Source: Flavobacteriales bacterium
GTDB taxonomy: Bacteria; Bacteroidota; Bacteroidia; JACJYZ01
Assembly: GCA_020435415.1 (NCBI GenBank)
Contig: JAGQZQ010000006.1
Span: 1-63,719, forward strand
Length of the DNA stretch: 63,719 nucleotides
Reading direction: 5' to 3'
Shown here: piece by piece, positions 27,457 to 37,319 of the stretch
How the letters are laid out: each line of letters opens with the position of its first letter
Position numbering within the stretch: position 1 is the first letter of the stretch
The notes under the pieces: generated by a model
What the model saw: the letters and a program-made list of their open reading frames with translations, nothing else
The model's database searches: none
Told to the model about the DNA's origin: nothing
Position numbers and translations under genes: made by a program

Positions 27457-29295
27457 TCAGAAAAGATCCTGACAAACCTTCAGTACATCTTCCTTGCAAA
27501 AAAGAAAATCACAGGACTCCTGAATTGCCCCTGTATCTGATATATCGGTGATCCGGAACAACAAGGGGGGGCGTGGCTCACTCACGCGAATGGCACAGCA
27601 AATATAGCCATGACCGTGCATCAGGTTAAATATCTTTTCAAAGTTCTCGCCCTTGTCGTTGATCTCTATAAGCCAGGTAGGCTGATGTTCTTTCAATATA
27701 CGTTCCGATCCCTTCAACACTTCCCATTCATAACCTTCCACATCCACTTTGATATATAGTTCGCCCTGCATATTCTCGCTCAATAAGTCGTCGAGGGTTC
27801 TGGTCTGTACCATCTCTTCCGAAGCGTATCCCCGGGGCTTCACGCGTTCTTCCACAAAACTGCTGAGGTAGGTCGACTGATCATAGTAAAAGGTAAATTC
27901 ACCGGCAGAGGACGACACCCCGAATTCCAATATCTTATAATCGGTGAAATTGTTTTGCGTGCAACGTGAATTGTTGATGGCATTCAGCTCCCGGTTGGGT
28001 TCGATCATGATGACCCGGCGATGCATGGATAGCGCCGTCAGAGATCGCATTCCAAGGTTACTGCCTACGTCGGCAAAACACGCATCGCGACCGGACCGGC
28101 TGACAAGACGATCTTCCAGAAACGATAGTCCCGGAGAATACCACCGGTAGTCTAATGCAAATTGCATGGTGAATTTCTTTCCGCGCTCCACCCTGGTTGT
28201 GACCCGGTGTCTATTCCTTAACCGGATCTGCCAGTCAAAATCCTTATCAGGTAATTGCACATAAGCATGAAATACGTTGACCCACTTCGGAGAGGCGCTT
28301 TCATAAATGGCATTGTACATCCGCAAGACAGGCCCAATCTTCAACAACGGCGAAACAATATTTCCCAAAACAAACTTCGGGAATGCGTGTTTCAGAAACC
28401 CTCCATGCACATGATTCCACGCCCCATCTATTCTATACTCCATTGCTTTCGCACCTTTTCCGGTCAGCTTTTTGAGGTAGTGATAATTCACAAGCATTTT
28501 ACATGCTGCCTTAAATTTCTCCCCCCTCTTGCTATCACGAAATATCTTTTTGTAAAAATCATATCGGAAGGTTCGGAACATCCTTCTATCATTCTTCAAC
28601 AGATGGTACATTTCCGGATCCTTCGTTTTAAGATCATGCAATTCGGAGGGGCTGAAGAGCGGTTCAGGCTTCACATACCCATATGGCTCACTTACCCATT
28701 TGTAGTTCGGGTCTTTGAAATACTCCCTGAGCTGGGACATGTGATAGTGGAATGTCTTGAGGTGATACGACGGATTCTGCACCCGATATCCGCTTTGCCT
28801 CATTTCATAAATAAGCCGGTTATCACAACCATGCTGGCCTATAAAATAGTCACCGGTGATCTTTTTTATCCTGCCTTTAAATATCCAGACATCCTGACTG
28901 TCGTCCCTGTTAAAGAACCGCGCATTGCCATTGCCGAGAATATCCCATCGGGTCAATGCAAGGGCCGTGTCTTTCCAGTCGATGTATTTAAGAAGAGAGA
29001 TATGCCGGTCGAAAAATATATCGGTATTGGCAATGATGCTGAAATCCTCCTCTTTGGAATGGCTGTTTGCGATCTCAAATAACTTTTCAAAGGTGGGACG
29101 TTCACCCAGCGGGACCAGCTGTAGCTTATGATCATATCCACTGATATCCGGATCCGAATTGTTGTCCTGAAGGATCAGGTAAACCTTATCCACATAGGAA
29201 CAATCCAGGTTCTTCCTGATGCTATACAGATTTTCCATTTGCCTTTCCGGCGAACGATCTGCATAGTAGGTGGTGAACAAATTAATTTTAGGCAT
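27457..29295 (-). CDS. Two-domain protein: GT-A-like glycosyltransferase plus FkbM methyltransferase
   Basis: 612 residues from the ATG giving [21 protein letters not shown], overlapping the epimerase stop by 8 bp. The N-terminal 250 residues ([32 protein letters not shown]) look like a GT-A glycosyltransferase with an NTD acidic motif. From about residue 395 the protein is an FkbM-type methyltransferase: [37 protein letters not shown] and [21 protein letters not shown]. It could add a sugar and O-methylate it, or cap the chain. The middle (250-390) has no assignment. Confidence 0.82.
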   Translation of the reverse strand: MPKINLFTTYYADRSPERQMENLYSIRKNLDCSYVDKVYLILQDNNSDPDISGYDHKLQLVPLGERPTFEKLFEIANSHSKEEDFSIIANTDIFFDRHISLLKYIDWKDTALALTRWDILGNGNARFFNRDDSQDVWIFKGRIKKITGDYFIGQHGCDNRLIYEMRQSGYRVQNPSYHLKTFHYHMSQLREYFKDPNYKWVSEPYGYVKPEPLFSPSELHDLKTKDPEMYHLLKNDRRMFRTFRYDFYKKIFRDSKRGEKFKAACKMLVNYHYLKKLTGKGAKAMEYRIDGAWNHVHGGFLKHAFPKFVLGNIVSPLLKIGPVLRMYNAIYESASPKWVNVFHAYVQLPDKDFDWQIRLRNRHRVTTRVERGKKFTMQFALDYRWYSPGLSFLEDRLVSRSGRDACFADVGSNLGMRSLTALSMHRRVIMIEPNRELNAINNSRCTQNNFTDYKILEFGVSSSAGEFTFYYDQSTYLSSFVEERVKPRGYASEEMVQTRTLDDLLSENMQGELYIKVDVEGYEWEVLKGSERILKEHQPTWLIEINDKGENFEKIFNLMHGHGYICCAIRVSEPRPPLLFRITDISDTGAIQESCDFLFCKEDVLKVCQDLF

Positions 29296-30361
29296 GCGAA
29301 TACCTTGATAGCATTTCTTCATGCATTTCACTCAGGATAGCTTCCAGATCGTACTTCCAGTTCCAATCCGGGTAGTGCGATTTGAACTTTCCCACATCGC
29401 TGATCCACCAGATGTGATCGCCAACACGGTTGTCTTCGCTATAGCTATAACTCAGTTTTTTTCCCGTCAGCCGCTCGCAGATCTCAATTGCTTCCAGCAT
29501 GGAGCAGTTGGAATTTCTGCCTCCTCCGGCATTATAAACTTCTCCCGGGCGGGGTTGTTTATAAAACTGCCAGAACATATTCACCAGATCATACGAATGA
29601 ATATTATCCCTCACCTGTTTCCCCTTGTATCCGAATATGGTGTAGGGCGTGCCGGTAATGGTGCACTTCATCAGGTAGGCAAGAAAGCCATGTAGCTGAG
29701 CACCTGTGTGCCGCGGTCCGGTAAGGCAACCACCTCTGAAAACGCCGGTTTTCATACCGAAATACTTGCCATATTCCTGGGTCATCACATCCGCTGCGAC
29801 CTTGGAGGCCCCGAATACCGAGTGTTTGCTTTGATCGATCGACATGTGTTCATCAATGCCGTTGGCATAGTAAGGATGTTCTTTGCTTATCTCCCAACGC
29901 TTGTCGAGTTCAACCAAAGGAAGATCATTGGGTGTATCGCCGTAAACCTTGTTCGTGGAGGTAAAGATAAAGACGGCCTCAGGAGCGTGCAGCCTTGTAA
30001 CCTCCAGCAGATTCAGGGTAGCCGAAGCATTAATAGAAAAGTCTGTCAAGGGTTCCTTGGCTGCCCAGTCGTGACTGGGCTGGGCAGCGGTATGGACCAC
30101 CAGGGCGATATCTGAACCATATTTACTGAATATCTTTTCCAGGGCTTCATAGGAGCGGATGTCCACCTCGTTGTGAATGTAATTCTCACATTCTGCTTGA
30201 AGGTGCTCTTTGTTCCATTTTACCGATGCATCCTTCCCGAAAAAATAGGACCGCATATCATTATCAATGCCGATGATGGTATCGAACTTATCCGAGAAAA
30301 AACGCACGGCCTCACTTCCGATGAGACCGGCAGAACCTGTGACAATGGCTATTTTACCCAT
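29288..30361 (-). CDS. NAD-dependent sugar epimerase (CDP-paratose/tyvelose 2-epimerase-like)
   Basis: 357 residues, extended SDR family. The NAD-binding glycine motif is [13 protein letters not shown] (about 7-19). [12 protein letters not shown] and [12 protein letters not shown] are characteristic of the CDP-tyvelose 2-epimerase (RfbE) group. At the usual YxxxK site the sequence reads FGASK, with Phe in place of the catalytic Tyr. It likely makes a nucleotide sugar for the adjacent transferases. Substrate (CDP, GDP or UDP sugar) cannot be fixed. Confidence 0.85.
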   Translation of the reverse strand: MGKIAIVTGSAGLIGSEAVRFFSDKFDTIIGIDNDMRSYFFGKDASVKWNKEHLQAECENYIHNEVDIRSYEALEKIFSKYGSDIALVVHTAAQPSHDWAAKEPLTDFSINASATLNLLEVTRLHAPEAVFIFTSTNKVYGDTPNDLPLVELDKRWEISKEHPYYANGIDEHMSIDQSKHSVFGASKVAADVMTQEYGKYFGMKTGVFRGGCLTGPRHTGAQLHGFLAYLMKCTITGTPYTIFGYKGKQVRDNIHSYDLVNMFWQFYKQPRPGEVYNAGGGRNSNCSMLEAIEICERLTGKKLSYSYSEDNRVGDHIWWISDVGKFKSHYPDWNWKYDLEAILSEMHEEMLSRYSHA

Positions 30362-30433
30362 GATGATTGTTCACTGTATTTAAAAAAGTATATCGAATGT
30401 ACTATTCTCGTTAAAAGACCAAAACTTTCGTTG

Positions 30434-31243
30434 CTACGCCTGAAGCAATTTCTTCATACCGGGAATGTGAGACTCCCAGAACCCGGGGGATTTTTCCCAG
30501 GCATGACAACCAAACGGGAGTTTATTGTTGTTCATGGTATAGAGCATACCCGGCAGGTACTCAAATGAAAACTTCAGCCCCGTATGTACATCCGACACCT
30601 TAAACCGTTCATCTACCTCCCTTGCAATCTCACTCCAGAACCAATCTTCATTGTGCATGAATGATTGAACAAAGAACTGCACATTATTCCGGAATCCCGT
30701 TGAACGTACCAGGCTGGAGATAATGCTGAAAATACGCTTGCGGTCATGGATCTCCTGATATTGTGCAAGCAACTGGCGGTATCGGTACACCGGTTTGCGG
30801 TTATCAAGCACGTTGATAAACGACGGTATGTTTCTCAACGAAAAACCTCCGTTCCCTACACGCCAAAGTTCATCGCCATCCTTGGTGATCCATGGTGCTC
30901 CGATATAGTCAAAACCCTGATCACACCAAAACCCAAGTTCATCGCGAAAAACATATGCATCCAGCTGATGGATCAACATAAAATCGAAAGAGCGGAAGGC
31001 ATTGTAGAAATCCAGGGAAAGCATCAGACGGTTATACCCGCTGATGGATTCAAAATAGGAGGGATCAAAAAAAGTAACCTTAAAACCATCATACACTTCG
31101 CGGTACCGGTCCAGGGATAAGTCCTTAAAGGTGATCAGGTGTATCGGATGCTGACGCAGCACTTCGCAACAATTCCGGAATGACAGTTCCTCGTAAGGAT
31201 TCATATCCGGTTTGTAAACGGGTATCACAACGACGGCACTCAC
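30434..31243 (-). CDS. DUF5672 family protein, putative glycosyltransferase
   Basis: 269 residues from a GTG start that overlaps the upstream TGA (GTGA). AVVVIPVYKPDMNPYEELSFRNCCEVLR, the acidic MLIHQLDAYVFRDEL and FDYIGAPWI are hallmarks of DUF5672, a family found in capsule and LPS loci and thought to be glycosyltransferases. It is the last gene of the seven-gene operon that starts at the ABC permease. Confidence 0.85.
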   Translation of the reverse strand: MSAVVVIPVYKPDMNPYEELSFRNCCEVLRQHPIHLITFKDLSLDRYREVYDGFKVTFFDPSYFESISGYNRLMLSLDFYNAFRSFDFMLIHQLDAYVFRDELGFWCDQGFDYIGAPWITKDGDELWRVGNGGFSLRNIPSFINVLDNRKPVYRYRQLLAQYQEIHDRKRIFSIISSLVRSTGFRNNVQFFVQSFMHNEDWFWSEIAREVDERFKVSDVHTGLKFSFEYLPGMLYTMNNNKLPFGCHAWEKSPGFWESHIPGMKKLLQA

Positions 31244-32295
31244 ACCTTTTCCGATTGTATTTTAAAATACTTTCCTTCCGGTGTTCCGGCCATCGTCTCA
31301 TCTGAAATTTCAGGAGGATAGTATCCGCGATACACAGACAACCAATCCCTGAAGGTCAGCAATTCATAACTATGCAAGCCTTCGTAATAGGTATACCGGT
31401 GCTCTCTGAACCGATCGTATTTGGGCCAGTATGCATCCAGACTATGGTAGTCGACAATACAAAAATATTGCCTCAATACATCCCAATACGCCCGAAGGGA
31501 CAAGGATTCCAGGTCACCCAGTTTTTTAAGAAACTCCGTACAAAGGTACACTTCACCTATGCGGTTATCTGTAAAGTCCTTTACGGTCTTAAAGGCAATA
31601 TCATGTTGTGTTCTGTCATCCAGCGGCAAGTCCCAATACAGGAGCATGTCATCCACATCTCCGCACATGAACATATCCGATATGCTGAACGGCCGGTACT
31701 TTAGTGTTGTAAAACTGGAAGCGATCAAACGGGCTTTCAATGGTCCATCTTTCACAGGAAAGGTTTCCTGAAGGCCATACATAAAACCCTCCAGGTCCTC
31801 CACATGCATACGCTGGTCGGTACGTGTTTTCACCACCAGACCACAACCCGATTCCTTCGCAGCCCTGATACCGTTGGTGGCCGAAACGATCTGCATGTTG
31901 ATATTGAAAGGCCCATTGTTGGAAGGCTTATCCCCCAGGCAAACCATAACACCCAACGCTTGGAATGCGTCCAACGGAGCCTGGTCCTTCCAAGTAGATA
32001 GGATCAATTTAGCTTCCGGGTAGCGCTTGCGATAAAACCTGACCGTTTCAAGTGTAAACGAATCCTGATGTACCACAGGTCCCTGAATCACGATGGCCAT
32101 TGGTTTATGATCTTTGCTTTTGCCGCTTATGGCATATACCCGTCCTTCTCCCGGACGTTTCGGTCTGAGGTGATAGGTCACGAAATCCGACCCAACCCGT
32201 TCCATGCGATGAACCAGAATGCGCAATGCTTCCTGGAGATCATCAGGGGACATCAGCCTGATGAGGCGGGCAAAGGCAGAGAGCAGTGCCTTCAT
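31240..32295 (-). CDS. WavE-like lipopolysaccharide synthesis family protein
   Basis: 351 residues. PMAIVIQGPVVHQDSFTLETVRFYRKRYPEAKLILSTW, then NINMQIVSATNGIRAAKESGCGLVVKTRTDQRM, with a DQ acidic pair after KTRT, resemble WavE proteins, which are GT-A-like transferases of LPS core or capsule synthesis. ATGA overlap with the nucleotidyltransferase upstream and GTGA overlap with the DUF5672 gene downstream show translational coupling. Confidence 0.82.
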   Translation of the reverse strand: MKALLSAFARLIRLMSPDDLQEALRILVHRMERVGSDFVTYHLRPKRPGEGRVYAISGKSKDHKPMAIVIQGPVVHQDSFTLETVRFYRKRYPEAKLILSTWKDQAPLDAFQALGVMVCLGDKPSNNGPFNINMQIVSATNGIRAAKESGCGLVVKTRTDQRMHVEDLEGFMYGLQETFPVKDGPLKARLIASSFTTLKYRPFSISDMFMCGDVDDMLLYWDLPLDDRTQHDIAFKTVKDFTDNRIGEVYLCTEFLKKLGDLESLSLRAYWDVLRQYFCIVDYHSLDAYWPKYDRFREHRYTYYEGLHSYELLTFRDWLSVYRGYYPPEISDETMAGTPEGKYFKIQSEKV

Positions 32296-33005
32296 GATGC
32301 AAGGAATTGATTCAACTCTTCCGGCGTCCCGAGAATATCAACATGACGGGCCTGATCCAGCACGAAGTTACGACCTTGTGTGATCAGTGCATTATACATG
32401 GGCGCCACGTAGAATTCGCCCTTTACCGTTTCGTTGGCAGCAATAGAATCCGACGCCACCTGAAAAAAATCGTTCGCATTTCTGAAGTGATACAGACCGG
32501 TGAGTGCATGGGTGCTGATGGGCACCTTCTCCGTGACTTCCACAACACGGCCATGATCATCGGTTTTGGCAAAACTGAACCTGGGCTCAATGCTTTCAAA
32601 ACACCCCAGAACACCGTCGTTGTCTTCCCTGCACAGCATCTCCTGCAGGGTATCGGAAACAAACCGTGTATCAATATTATAGATCAGCAAAGATGCAGAC
32701 GGGTCGATGACATCCCTTGCCTTCATCACCGTTTCGGCCTGCCCGCGCGTTGGAGCGTCAAGCATGACAAGGCTTACCGGACAATACTTACCGTACAGAT
32801 CATTCAGCCAATTTTCCAGACCATGTTCCTTTTCATGACTGGCAAGCACCACGAATATCAGCCGGCTGCAAATGTCAAGCGGCAATGAATCCACACTCCA
32901 CTCAAGCAATGATTTTCCTTTGGCCTGAATGAGGTACTTGGGAATCTCATAGCCGGCATCAACAAAACGCTGACCGGCGCCTGCCATGGGAATCACCATG
33001 TTCAT
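32292..33005 (-). CDS. Sugar-phosphate nucleotidyltransferase-like protein
   Basis: 237 residues. The N-terminal MNMVIPMAGAGQRFVDAGYEIPKYLIQAKGKSLLEW carries the AGxGxRF nucleotide loop and a PKxL motif of the NTP-transferase family. LLIYNIDTRFVSDTL supplies the metal-binding Asp. Short for the family and without a C-terminal hexapeptide domain. It probably activates a small phosphorylated group or sugar, together with the adjacent HAD and kinase genes. 4-nt overlaps on both sides. Confidence 0.85.
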   Translation of the reverse strand: MNMVIPMAGAGQRFVDAGYEIPKYLIQAKGKSLLEWSVDSLPLDICSRLIFVVLASHEKEHGLENWLNDLYGKYCPVSLVMLDAPTRGQAETVMKARDVIDPSASLLIYNIDTRFVSDTLQEMLCREDNDGVLGCFESIEPRFSFAKTDDHGRVVEVTEKVPISTHALTGLYHFRNANDFFQVASDSIAANETVKGEFYVAPMYNALITQGRNFVLDQARHVDILGTPEELNQFLAS

Positions 33006-33385
33006 GTGGTCCTGCTTTTTTGTTTTTCATGGGATTCCGGAAGGCTGCTTCCATCCCCGTTGATCTCAGCCCAGGAAGAAAACCGCAAGGCATTATCATC
33101 AATATATATTTCCGCCCAGGGCTTACCGAAATAGATCTCATCATAAGGCACATTGTGTTTCTCGAGCCAGTCCAGGGTGATCTTTCCGAGTTTCATCAAC
33201 ACCTTTCCCACATTGCCCTCACAGGTTTTCATGTGCCTGGCGGTATGGATGATGATATAATGCCCGTTGTCCTTCAGTTGCTTCAACTTTTCCACAGCAC
33301 CTGGCACCGGTTCCAGATCGGCATAGGACTCATCCGCCGTCTTCAGTTTCGCAATCACCCCATCCAGATCGATACAAATCCTCAT
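33002..33385 (-). CDS. Small HAD-like phosphatase (capsular biosynthesis type)
   Basis: 127 residues. HAD motif I is RICIDLDGVIAKLK (Asp6 nucleophile, Asp8), motif II Thr lies in YIIIHTARHMKTCEGN, and the late acidic pair is YIDDNALRF. It resembles the small HAD proteins annotated as capsular biosynthesis in Campylobacter and other glycan loci. It probably dephosphorylates or trims a precursor. 4-nt overlaps with genes on both sides. Confidence 0.85.
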   Translation of the reverse strand: MRICIDLDGVIAKLKTADESYADLEPVPGAVEKLKQLKDNGHYIIIHTARHMKTCEGNVGKVLMKLGKITLDWLEKHNVPYDEIYFGKPWAEIYIDDNALRFSSWAEINGDGSSLPESHEKQKSRTT

Positions 33386-34992
33386 TTGATATGTGTATTT
33401 AATAAGTACAAACCATGCATATACATTGCCAGACTCCGGCTACGTGATTCATCGTGTAACGGTGTCATGGAAAGAAAGAGCAGGGCCATGAGTATATTCA
33501 TCTTACGCTCATTCGCACCCAGGTCATTCAACAATTGCGATGTCAGGCTTTGATGAAGGCCGTTATTCTTTCTAAGATTAAATCTGATGTCGCACGTATC
33601 TTTATTCATCTGCATGTGAAAAAGATGGTTCACAAGGTAGTCATAATGTCCTATAGACGAATGGCAGAGTTTGGCCAGATCATAATATTGATCTCCATAT
33701 ATGGTGACCCGGTTTCCGTATTTACCGCGTGGATCAATGAGACGGATAATATCAGAGGAGATGTCGTAGAGCATATTTCCGAAACAGAAATCGCCATGCA
33801 TGATGCATGACTCCGATTCATCAAGAATGACCTTCATCTCCTTTTCCAGATCAGGCAACAGTTTCTCCAGCGGCTGACATAACGTTCCGTTGATGCGCCA
33901 TTCCTTTTCAAATATCCGGGCTGCCTCTTCTTTCTCAAACCTTTCGCGGTAAGCATTGGTGCGTCTCTCCAACTTCCCGATGTACATGTCATGATGATCT
34001 TTCGGGTCAAGCGTATCATGCACCGAACGAAAACCTTTCAGTGTTTCGGCCACCGTTCCATAGAATCGTTCCCAGAGTTGCTCAGGCAGCTCCCAGTAAA
34101 GCTGCAGTTCCGATACCGCCGGATACCCATAATATTCCATGCGATAAGCAGGCCGGCCTTCCACCACGGCTTCACCGAAGACCCTTGGAAAAAACGGTTG
34201 AAGATCCTCGGGAACAGACTGAAGATACTGCACTTCTTCCCTGATCTTCTCTTCATTTGAGGACGACTTCACCAGCACGCCCTTTCGGATAAGCTTTACA
34301 TAATTGAAATCGCGGCTCTGTAGTTTACTAAGTCTGGCCTTGTAATAGTTTGCTTCATGGCCGCAATCTATCCATTCACAAAGCACCGGTTTCATTTTAT
34401 TCTTCCGATGAAGTGCACGAACCACCAGCAGGAGATCATCGGGTCTTTCCACTCCGTCCTCCATGACCGATGTAAGCGAAGGAAATGTGCAACAGAACGT
34501 ACCCGAGAAAGCATACCCTTCGACCGGATGATCATCATTCTTAAATCCAAAATCTTTGATCCCGTTATTTACTACTGACAAGGTAGACCACTGTTTATTG
34601 AATGACTTCCGGTCATCCACAAGCACTTCATTCACATCCGGGCAAATGGTAGGAATGGTGGTCACCAACTGTACGATGATCTGATCACAAGCATCCACCT
34701 GCCTGAGACAATGTGACAATGTCTCAGTAACACCATCTGTCGGACCGATACCGAGAACCTTCACGTTATCTTCATAGTGTGCAAGTTCTGTATTCACCAG
34801 ATCTTTTTCGGATTCATTCACTGCGAGATAAAGCGTCGCATCAGGCAGATGATCCGCATAAAACTCAATGCAATGTGCAGCCAATGGTTTTGTGTGCAAC
34901 GGGATCAGAGAAGGTCCGATATGGGACATTCTCAGAAAACTGAACTTGGCCCTTATATCACCAACCGCCAGGATGAGTACCGCCTTCTTCAT
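33382..34992 (-). CDS. Nucleotidyltransferase-like domain fused to APH/choline kinase-like phosphotransferase
   Basis: 536 residues. The N-terminal 240 residues (KKAVLILAVGDIR ... SLIPLHTKPLAAHCIEFYADHL) have the order of an NTP-transferase but lack the GxGTR loop, so that domain may be inactive or altered. The C-terminal half has the kinase Brenner motif ESCIMHGDFCFGNMLYD and the metal site IRLIDPRGKYG, as in aminoglycoside, choline and ethanolamine kinases. The pairing of kinase and nucleotidyltransferase recalls LicA/LicC-type activation of a small alcohol; the substrate here is unknown. 4-nt overlaps with the ATPase upstream and the HAD gene downstream. Confidence 0.8.
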   Translation of the reverse strand: MKKAVLILAVGDIRAKFSFLRMSHIGPSLIPLHTKPLAAHCIEFYADHLPDATLYLAVNESEKDLVNTELAHYEDNVKVLGIGPTDGVTETLSHCLRQVDACDQIIVQLVTTIPTICPDVNEVLVDDRKSFNKQWSTLSVVNNGIKDFGFKNDDHPVEGYAFSGTFCCTFPSLTSVMEDGVERPDDLLLVVRALHRKNKMKPVLCEWIDCGHEANYYKARLSKLQSRDFNYVKLIRKGVLVKSSSNEEKIREEVQYLQSVPEDLQPFFPRVFGEAVVEGRPAYRMEYYGYPAVSELQLYWELPEQLWERFYGTVAETLKGFRSVHDTLDPKDHHDMYIGKLERRTNAYRERFEKEEAARIFEKEWRINGTLCQPLEKLLPDLEKEMKVILDESESCIMHGDFCFGNMLYDISSDIIRLIDPRGKYGNRVTIYGDQYYDLAKLCHSSIGHYDYLVNHLFHMQMNKDTCDIRFNLRKNNGLHQSLTSQLLNDLGANERKMNILMALLFLSMTPLHDESRSRSLAMYMHGLYLLNTHIK

Positions 34993-36254
34993 ATGTTGTC
35001 TTTATCCTGATACCAACCGGGACGGAACAAACTTGTATAGCCTTTGATATCCTGTACCGGAAAACGGCAGCCTTTTGCTGAACGGTTGATCATGTAAAAA
35101 GCCACATCGGCGTGCCCGAATGAGATTCGTTTTACATCATGAATGCCCAGATCAAACTGCACATAATAGTTGCCTTTGGCGAGTTGATTGGCAGGTATGG
35201 TAAACCGCCGTTCATATGTTCCCGGCTGGGTCACGTCAGGCGGATTTTCCTGGTAATCGTCAAACAAGGTATAGGCCAGCATATCATCAAACTGTGATTT
35301 CAGGTGAAAGCCAACCACCAGATTACTCACAGGTTGCTTCACCGTATATTTCATACCGACTTCCACCGGCACATCGGTAAAAAAGTCCTCACCCAAAGGC
35401 TTCACCCATGTCTCCTGGAGCATGGCATTCTCATCTCCGGATTCTCCTTTCCATGACGAAGTCAGCTCATGGATCTCATTCTGATATACACGGATCGCCT
35501 CATGTGCACTTCCCTGATAGATCAGCCTACCCTGATCCAGCAGAACGCCTTTGGTGCAAAGGGTGTTGATGGCCTGCATGTTATGACTGACGAACAAAAC
35601 CGTGCGCCCTTCTTCTGCCACATCCTTCATCTTTCCCAGGCATTTCTTCTGGAACTCTGCATCGCCTACGGCAAGAACTTCATCGATGATGAGTATCTCA
35701 GGTTCGAGGTGTGCGGCTACGGCAAAGGCCAAACGCACATACATGCCGGAAGAGTATCTTTTCACAGGCGTATCCAGGTAACGTTCCACTCCTGCAAAAT
35801 CAACGATGGCATCGATCTTGGATCGTATCTCGCGCTTGTTCATTCCAAGGATGGCACCATTCAGAAAGATATTCTCACGGCCGGTCAGTTCGGGATGGAA
35901 TCCGGTGCCCACTTCCAGGAGACTGGCGATCCGGCCATTGAGGTATATGTTCCCTTTGGTCGGCCGGGTGACTTTGGAAAGTAATTTCAGGAGGGTTGAT
36001 TTACCGGCGCCGTTCCTTCCGATCACACCCAGCACATCACCTTTCTGCAGCTCAAAAGAAATATCTTCCAGGGCCCAGACATACTGTCCGCCCTGCGCAC
36101 TCCGGTCATTGGTTTGTCCGATCTTCAAATAAGGATCTTCCTTCCCTCGGAGGCTTGCCCACCACCGGTTCAGGTCATGCGACAACGTGCCGGTACCGAT
36201 CTGCCCCAGCCGGTATAATTTTGATACATTTTCTACAGCCAGCACAGGTTGCAT
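34989..36254 (-). CDS. wzt: Polysaccharide ABC exporter, ATP-binding subunit
   Basis: 421 residues. Walker A GRNGAGKSTLLKL (about 79-91), signature YSSGMYVRLAFAVAAHLEPEILIIDEVLAVGD including Walker B, and the His switch LFVSHNMQ are intact. From about residue 260 a beta-rich Wzt-type C-terminal domain follows (GMKYTVKQPVSNLVVGFHLKSQFDDMLAYTLFDD), which in O-antigen exporters reads the chain end. This suggests a capped chain. It begins one base after the permease stop. Confidence 0.93.
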   Translation of the reverse strand: MQPVLAVENVSKLYRLGQIGTGTLSHDLNRWWASLRGKEDPYLKIGQTNDRSAQGGQYVWALEDISFELQKGDVLGVIGRNGAGKSTLLKLLSKVTRPTKGNIYLNGRIASLLEVGTGFHPELTGRENIFLNGAILGMNKREIRSKIDAIVDFAGVERYLDTPVKRYSSGMYVRLAFAVAAHLEPEILIIDEVLAVGDAEFQKKCLGKMKDVAEEGRTVLFVSHNMQAINTLCTKGVLLDQGRLIYQGSAHEAIRVYQNEIHELTSSWKGESGDENAMLQETWVKPLGEDFFTDVPVEVGMKYTVKQPVSNLVVGFHLKSQFDDMLAYTLFDDYQENPPDVTQPGTYERRFTIPANQLAKGNYYVQFDLGIHDVKRISFGHADVAFYMINRSAKGCRFPVQDIKGYTSLFRPGWYQDKDNI

Positions 36255-36255
36255 A

Positions 36256-37119
36256 CTATACCGTATCTATGAATGATTTTTCCACCTTCTGAAAAACAAC
36301 AAGTCCTGTCAACAACAGCAGGATGGTTACTCCGACACTATACCCAACACTCAAGGCATCCAGGTTACCGGTACCGAGAAAAGCATAACGAAACCCTTCG
36401 ATCACGGTGGTCATCGGATTCAGTGACAGCCACCACCGGTGTTGTTCCGGGATCATGGACAGCGGATATACCACCGGGGTTACAAACATCATCAGCTGAA
36501 TGCCGAATTGTACCAGAAACTGCAGATCACGATAGCGTGTTGTAAGCGAAGAAATGGTCAGACCCGCACCCAGTCCCAGCGTAGCCATCATTAAAATCAG
36601 AAGGGGCACCATCCAGAGAGAAGCGACCGGTACGGGGTAATCTTTCTGAATGATATAGTATACGAGCACCCCGATAAAGAGCAACAACTGGATTCCGAGT
36701 TTCATTAGGTTGGATATGACCACAGAAACAGGAACGATCAGGCGCGGGAAATAAACTTTACCGAACATGTTTGCATTCAAAGTAAAGGTGTTGGAAGTCT
36801 TCTGAACACATTCCGCAAAATAATTCCAGGCGGTGACGCCCGACAGGTAGAACAGGACCTGAGGAATCCCATCAGTGGACAAACCTGCTACCCTGCCAAA
36901 GATGAACATGTACAACACCGTACTGAGGACGGGTTGAATCACGAACCATACCGGGCCGAGGATCGTCTGTTTATAGAACGTGACAAAATCACGGTACACG
37001 AAGAGCATGACCAGATCACGGTATCGCCATACCTCCCCAAGCTCCAGGTTCCAAAGCCCGGTGCGGGGGGAGATCATTTCCCGCCAATGGTATTTTCTGA
37101 GATCTGACGTCGTTTGCAT
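36256..37119 (-). CDS. wzm: Polysaccharide ABC exporter, permease subunit
   Basis: 287 residues with six hydrophobic helices and the ABC-2 signature region FYKQTILGPVWFVIQPVLSTVLYMFIFGRVAGLSTDG. SMIPEQHRWWLSLNPMTTVIEGFRYAFLG is typical of the C-terminal loop of Wzm/TagG/KpsM permeases. With the following ATPase it forms an exporter that moves a finished glycan across the inner membrane. First gene of the seven-gene operon. Confidence 0.94.
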   Translation of the reverse strand: MQTTSDLRKYHWREMISPRTGLWNLELGEVWRYRDLVMLFVYRDFVTFYKQTILGPVWFVIQPVLSTVLYMFIFGRVAGLSTDGIPQVLFYLSGVTAWNYFAECVQKTSNTFTLNANMFGKVYFPRLIVPVSVVISNLMKLGIQLLLFIGVLVYYIIQKDYPVPVASLWMVPLLILMMATLGLGAGLTISSLTTRYRDLQFLVQFGIQLMMFVTPVVYPLSMIPEQHRWWLSLNPMTTVIEGFRYAFLGTGNLDALSVGYSVGVTILLLLTGLVVFQKVEKSFIDTV

Positions 37120-37319
37120 GAGACGCTTAATGCTGGTTCAAAGTTAACAGAATCCGCGCATCCCGGAAGGCTATAGCCTGATCACCCTTGTTATCAATAA
37201 GAAGCGGGTAAAAAAACAGGCAACTTATAGCTATATTCACCGTACAAAATGGTTATTTCGCAGTGGGAAGTGAGGTAAGGCAGGGTGTATCCGACCAGAT
37301 AAATTATTATTTTATTGAT
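37120..37319. promoter_or_regulatory. Divergent promoter region between the exporter operon and the giant surface protein
   Basis: On the minus strand TAACTTTG at 37139-37146 fits the TAnnTTTG -7 consensus, 20 bp before the permease ATG, with no clear -33 partner. For the plus-strand gene no good match was seen; the region 37200-37260 is AT-rich (TTATAGCTATATT). A GTG at 37263 in frame with the giant protein lies in this gap but would spoil its signal peptide. Confidence 0.4.

Noticed and set aside
28255-29082. 275-codon plus-strand frame within the GT/FkbM gene
   Set aside because: The minus-strand protein has clear GT and FkbM motifs across this stretch; the antisense product has none.
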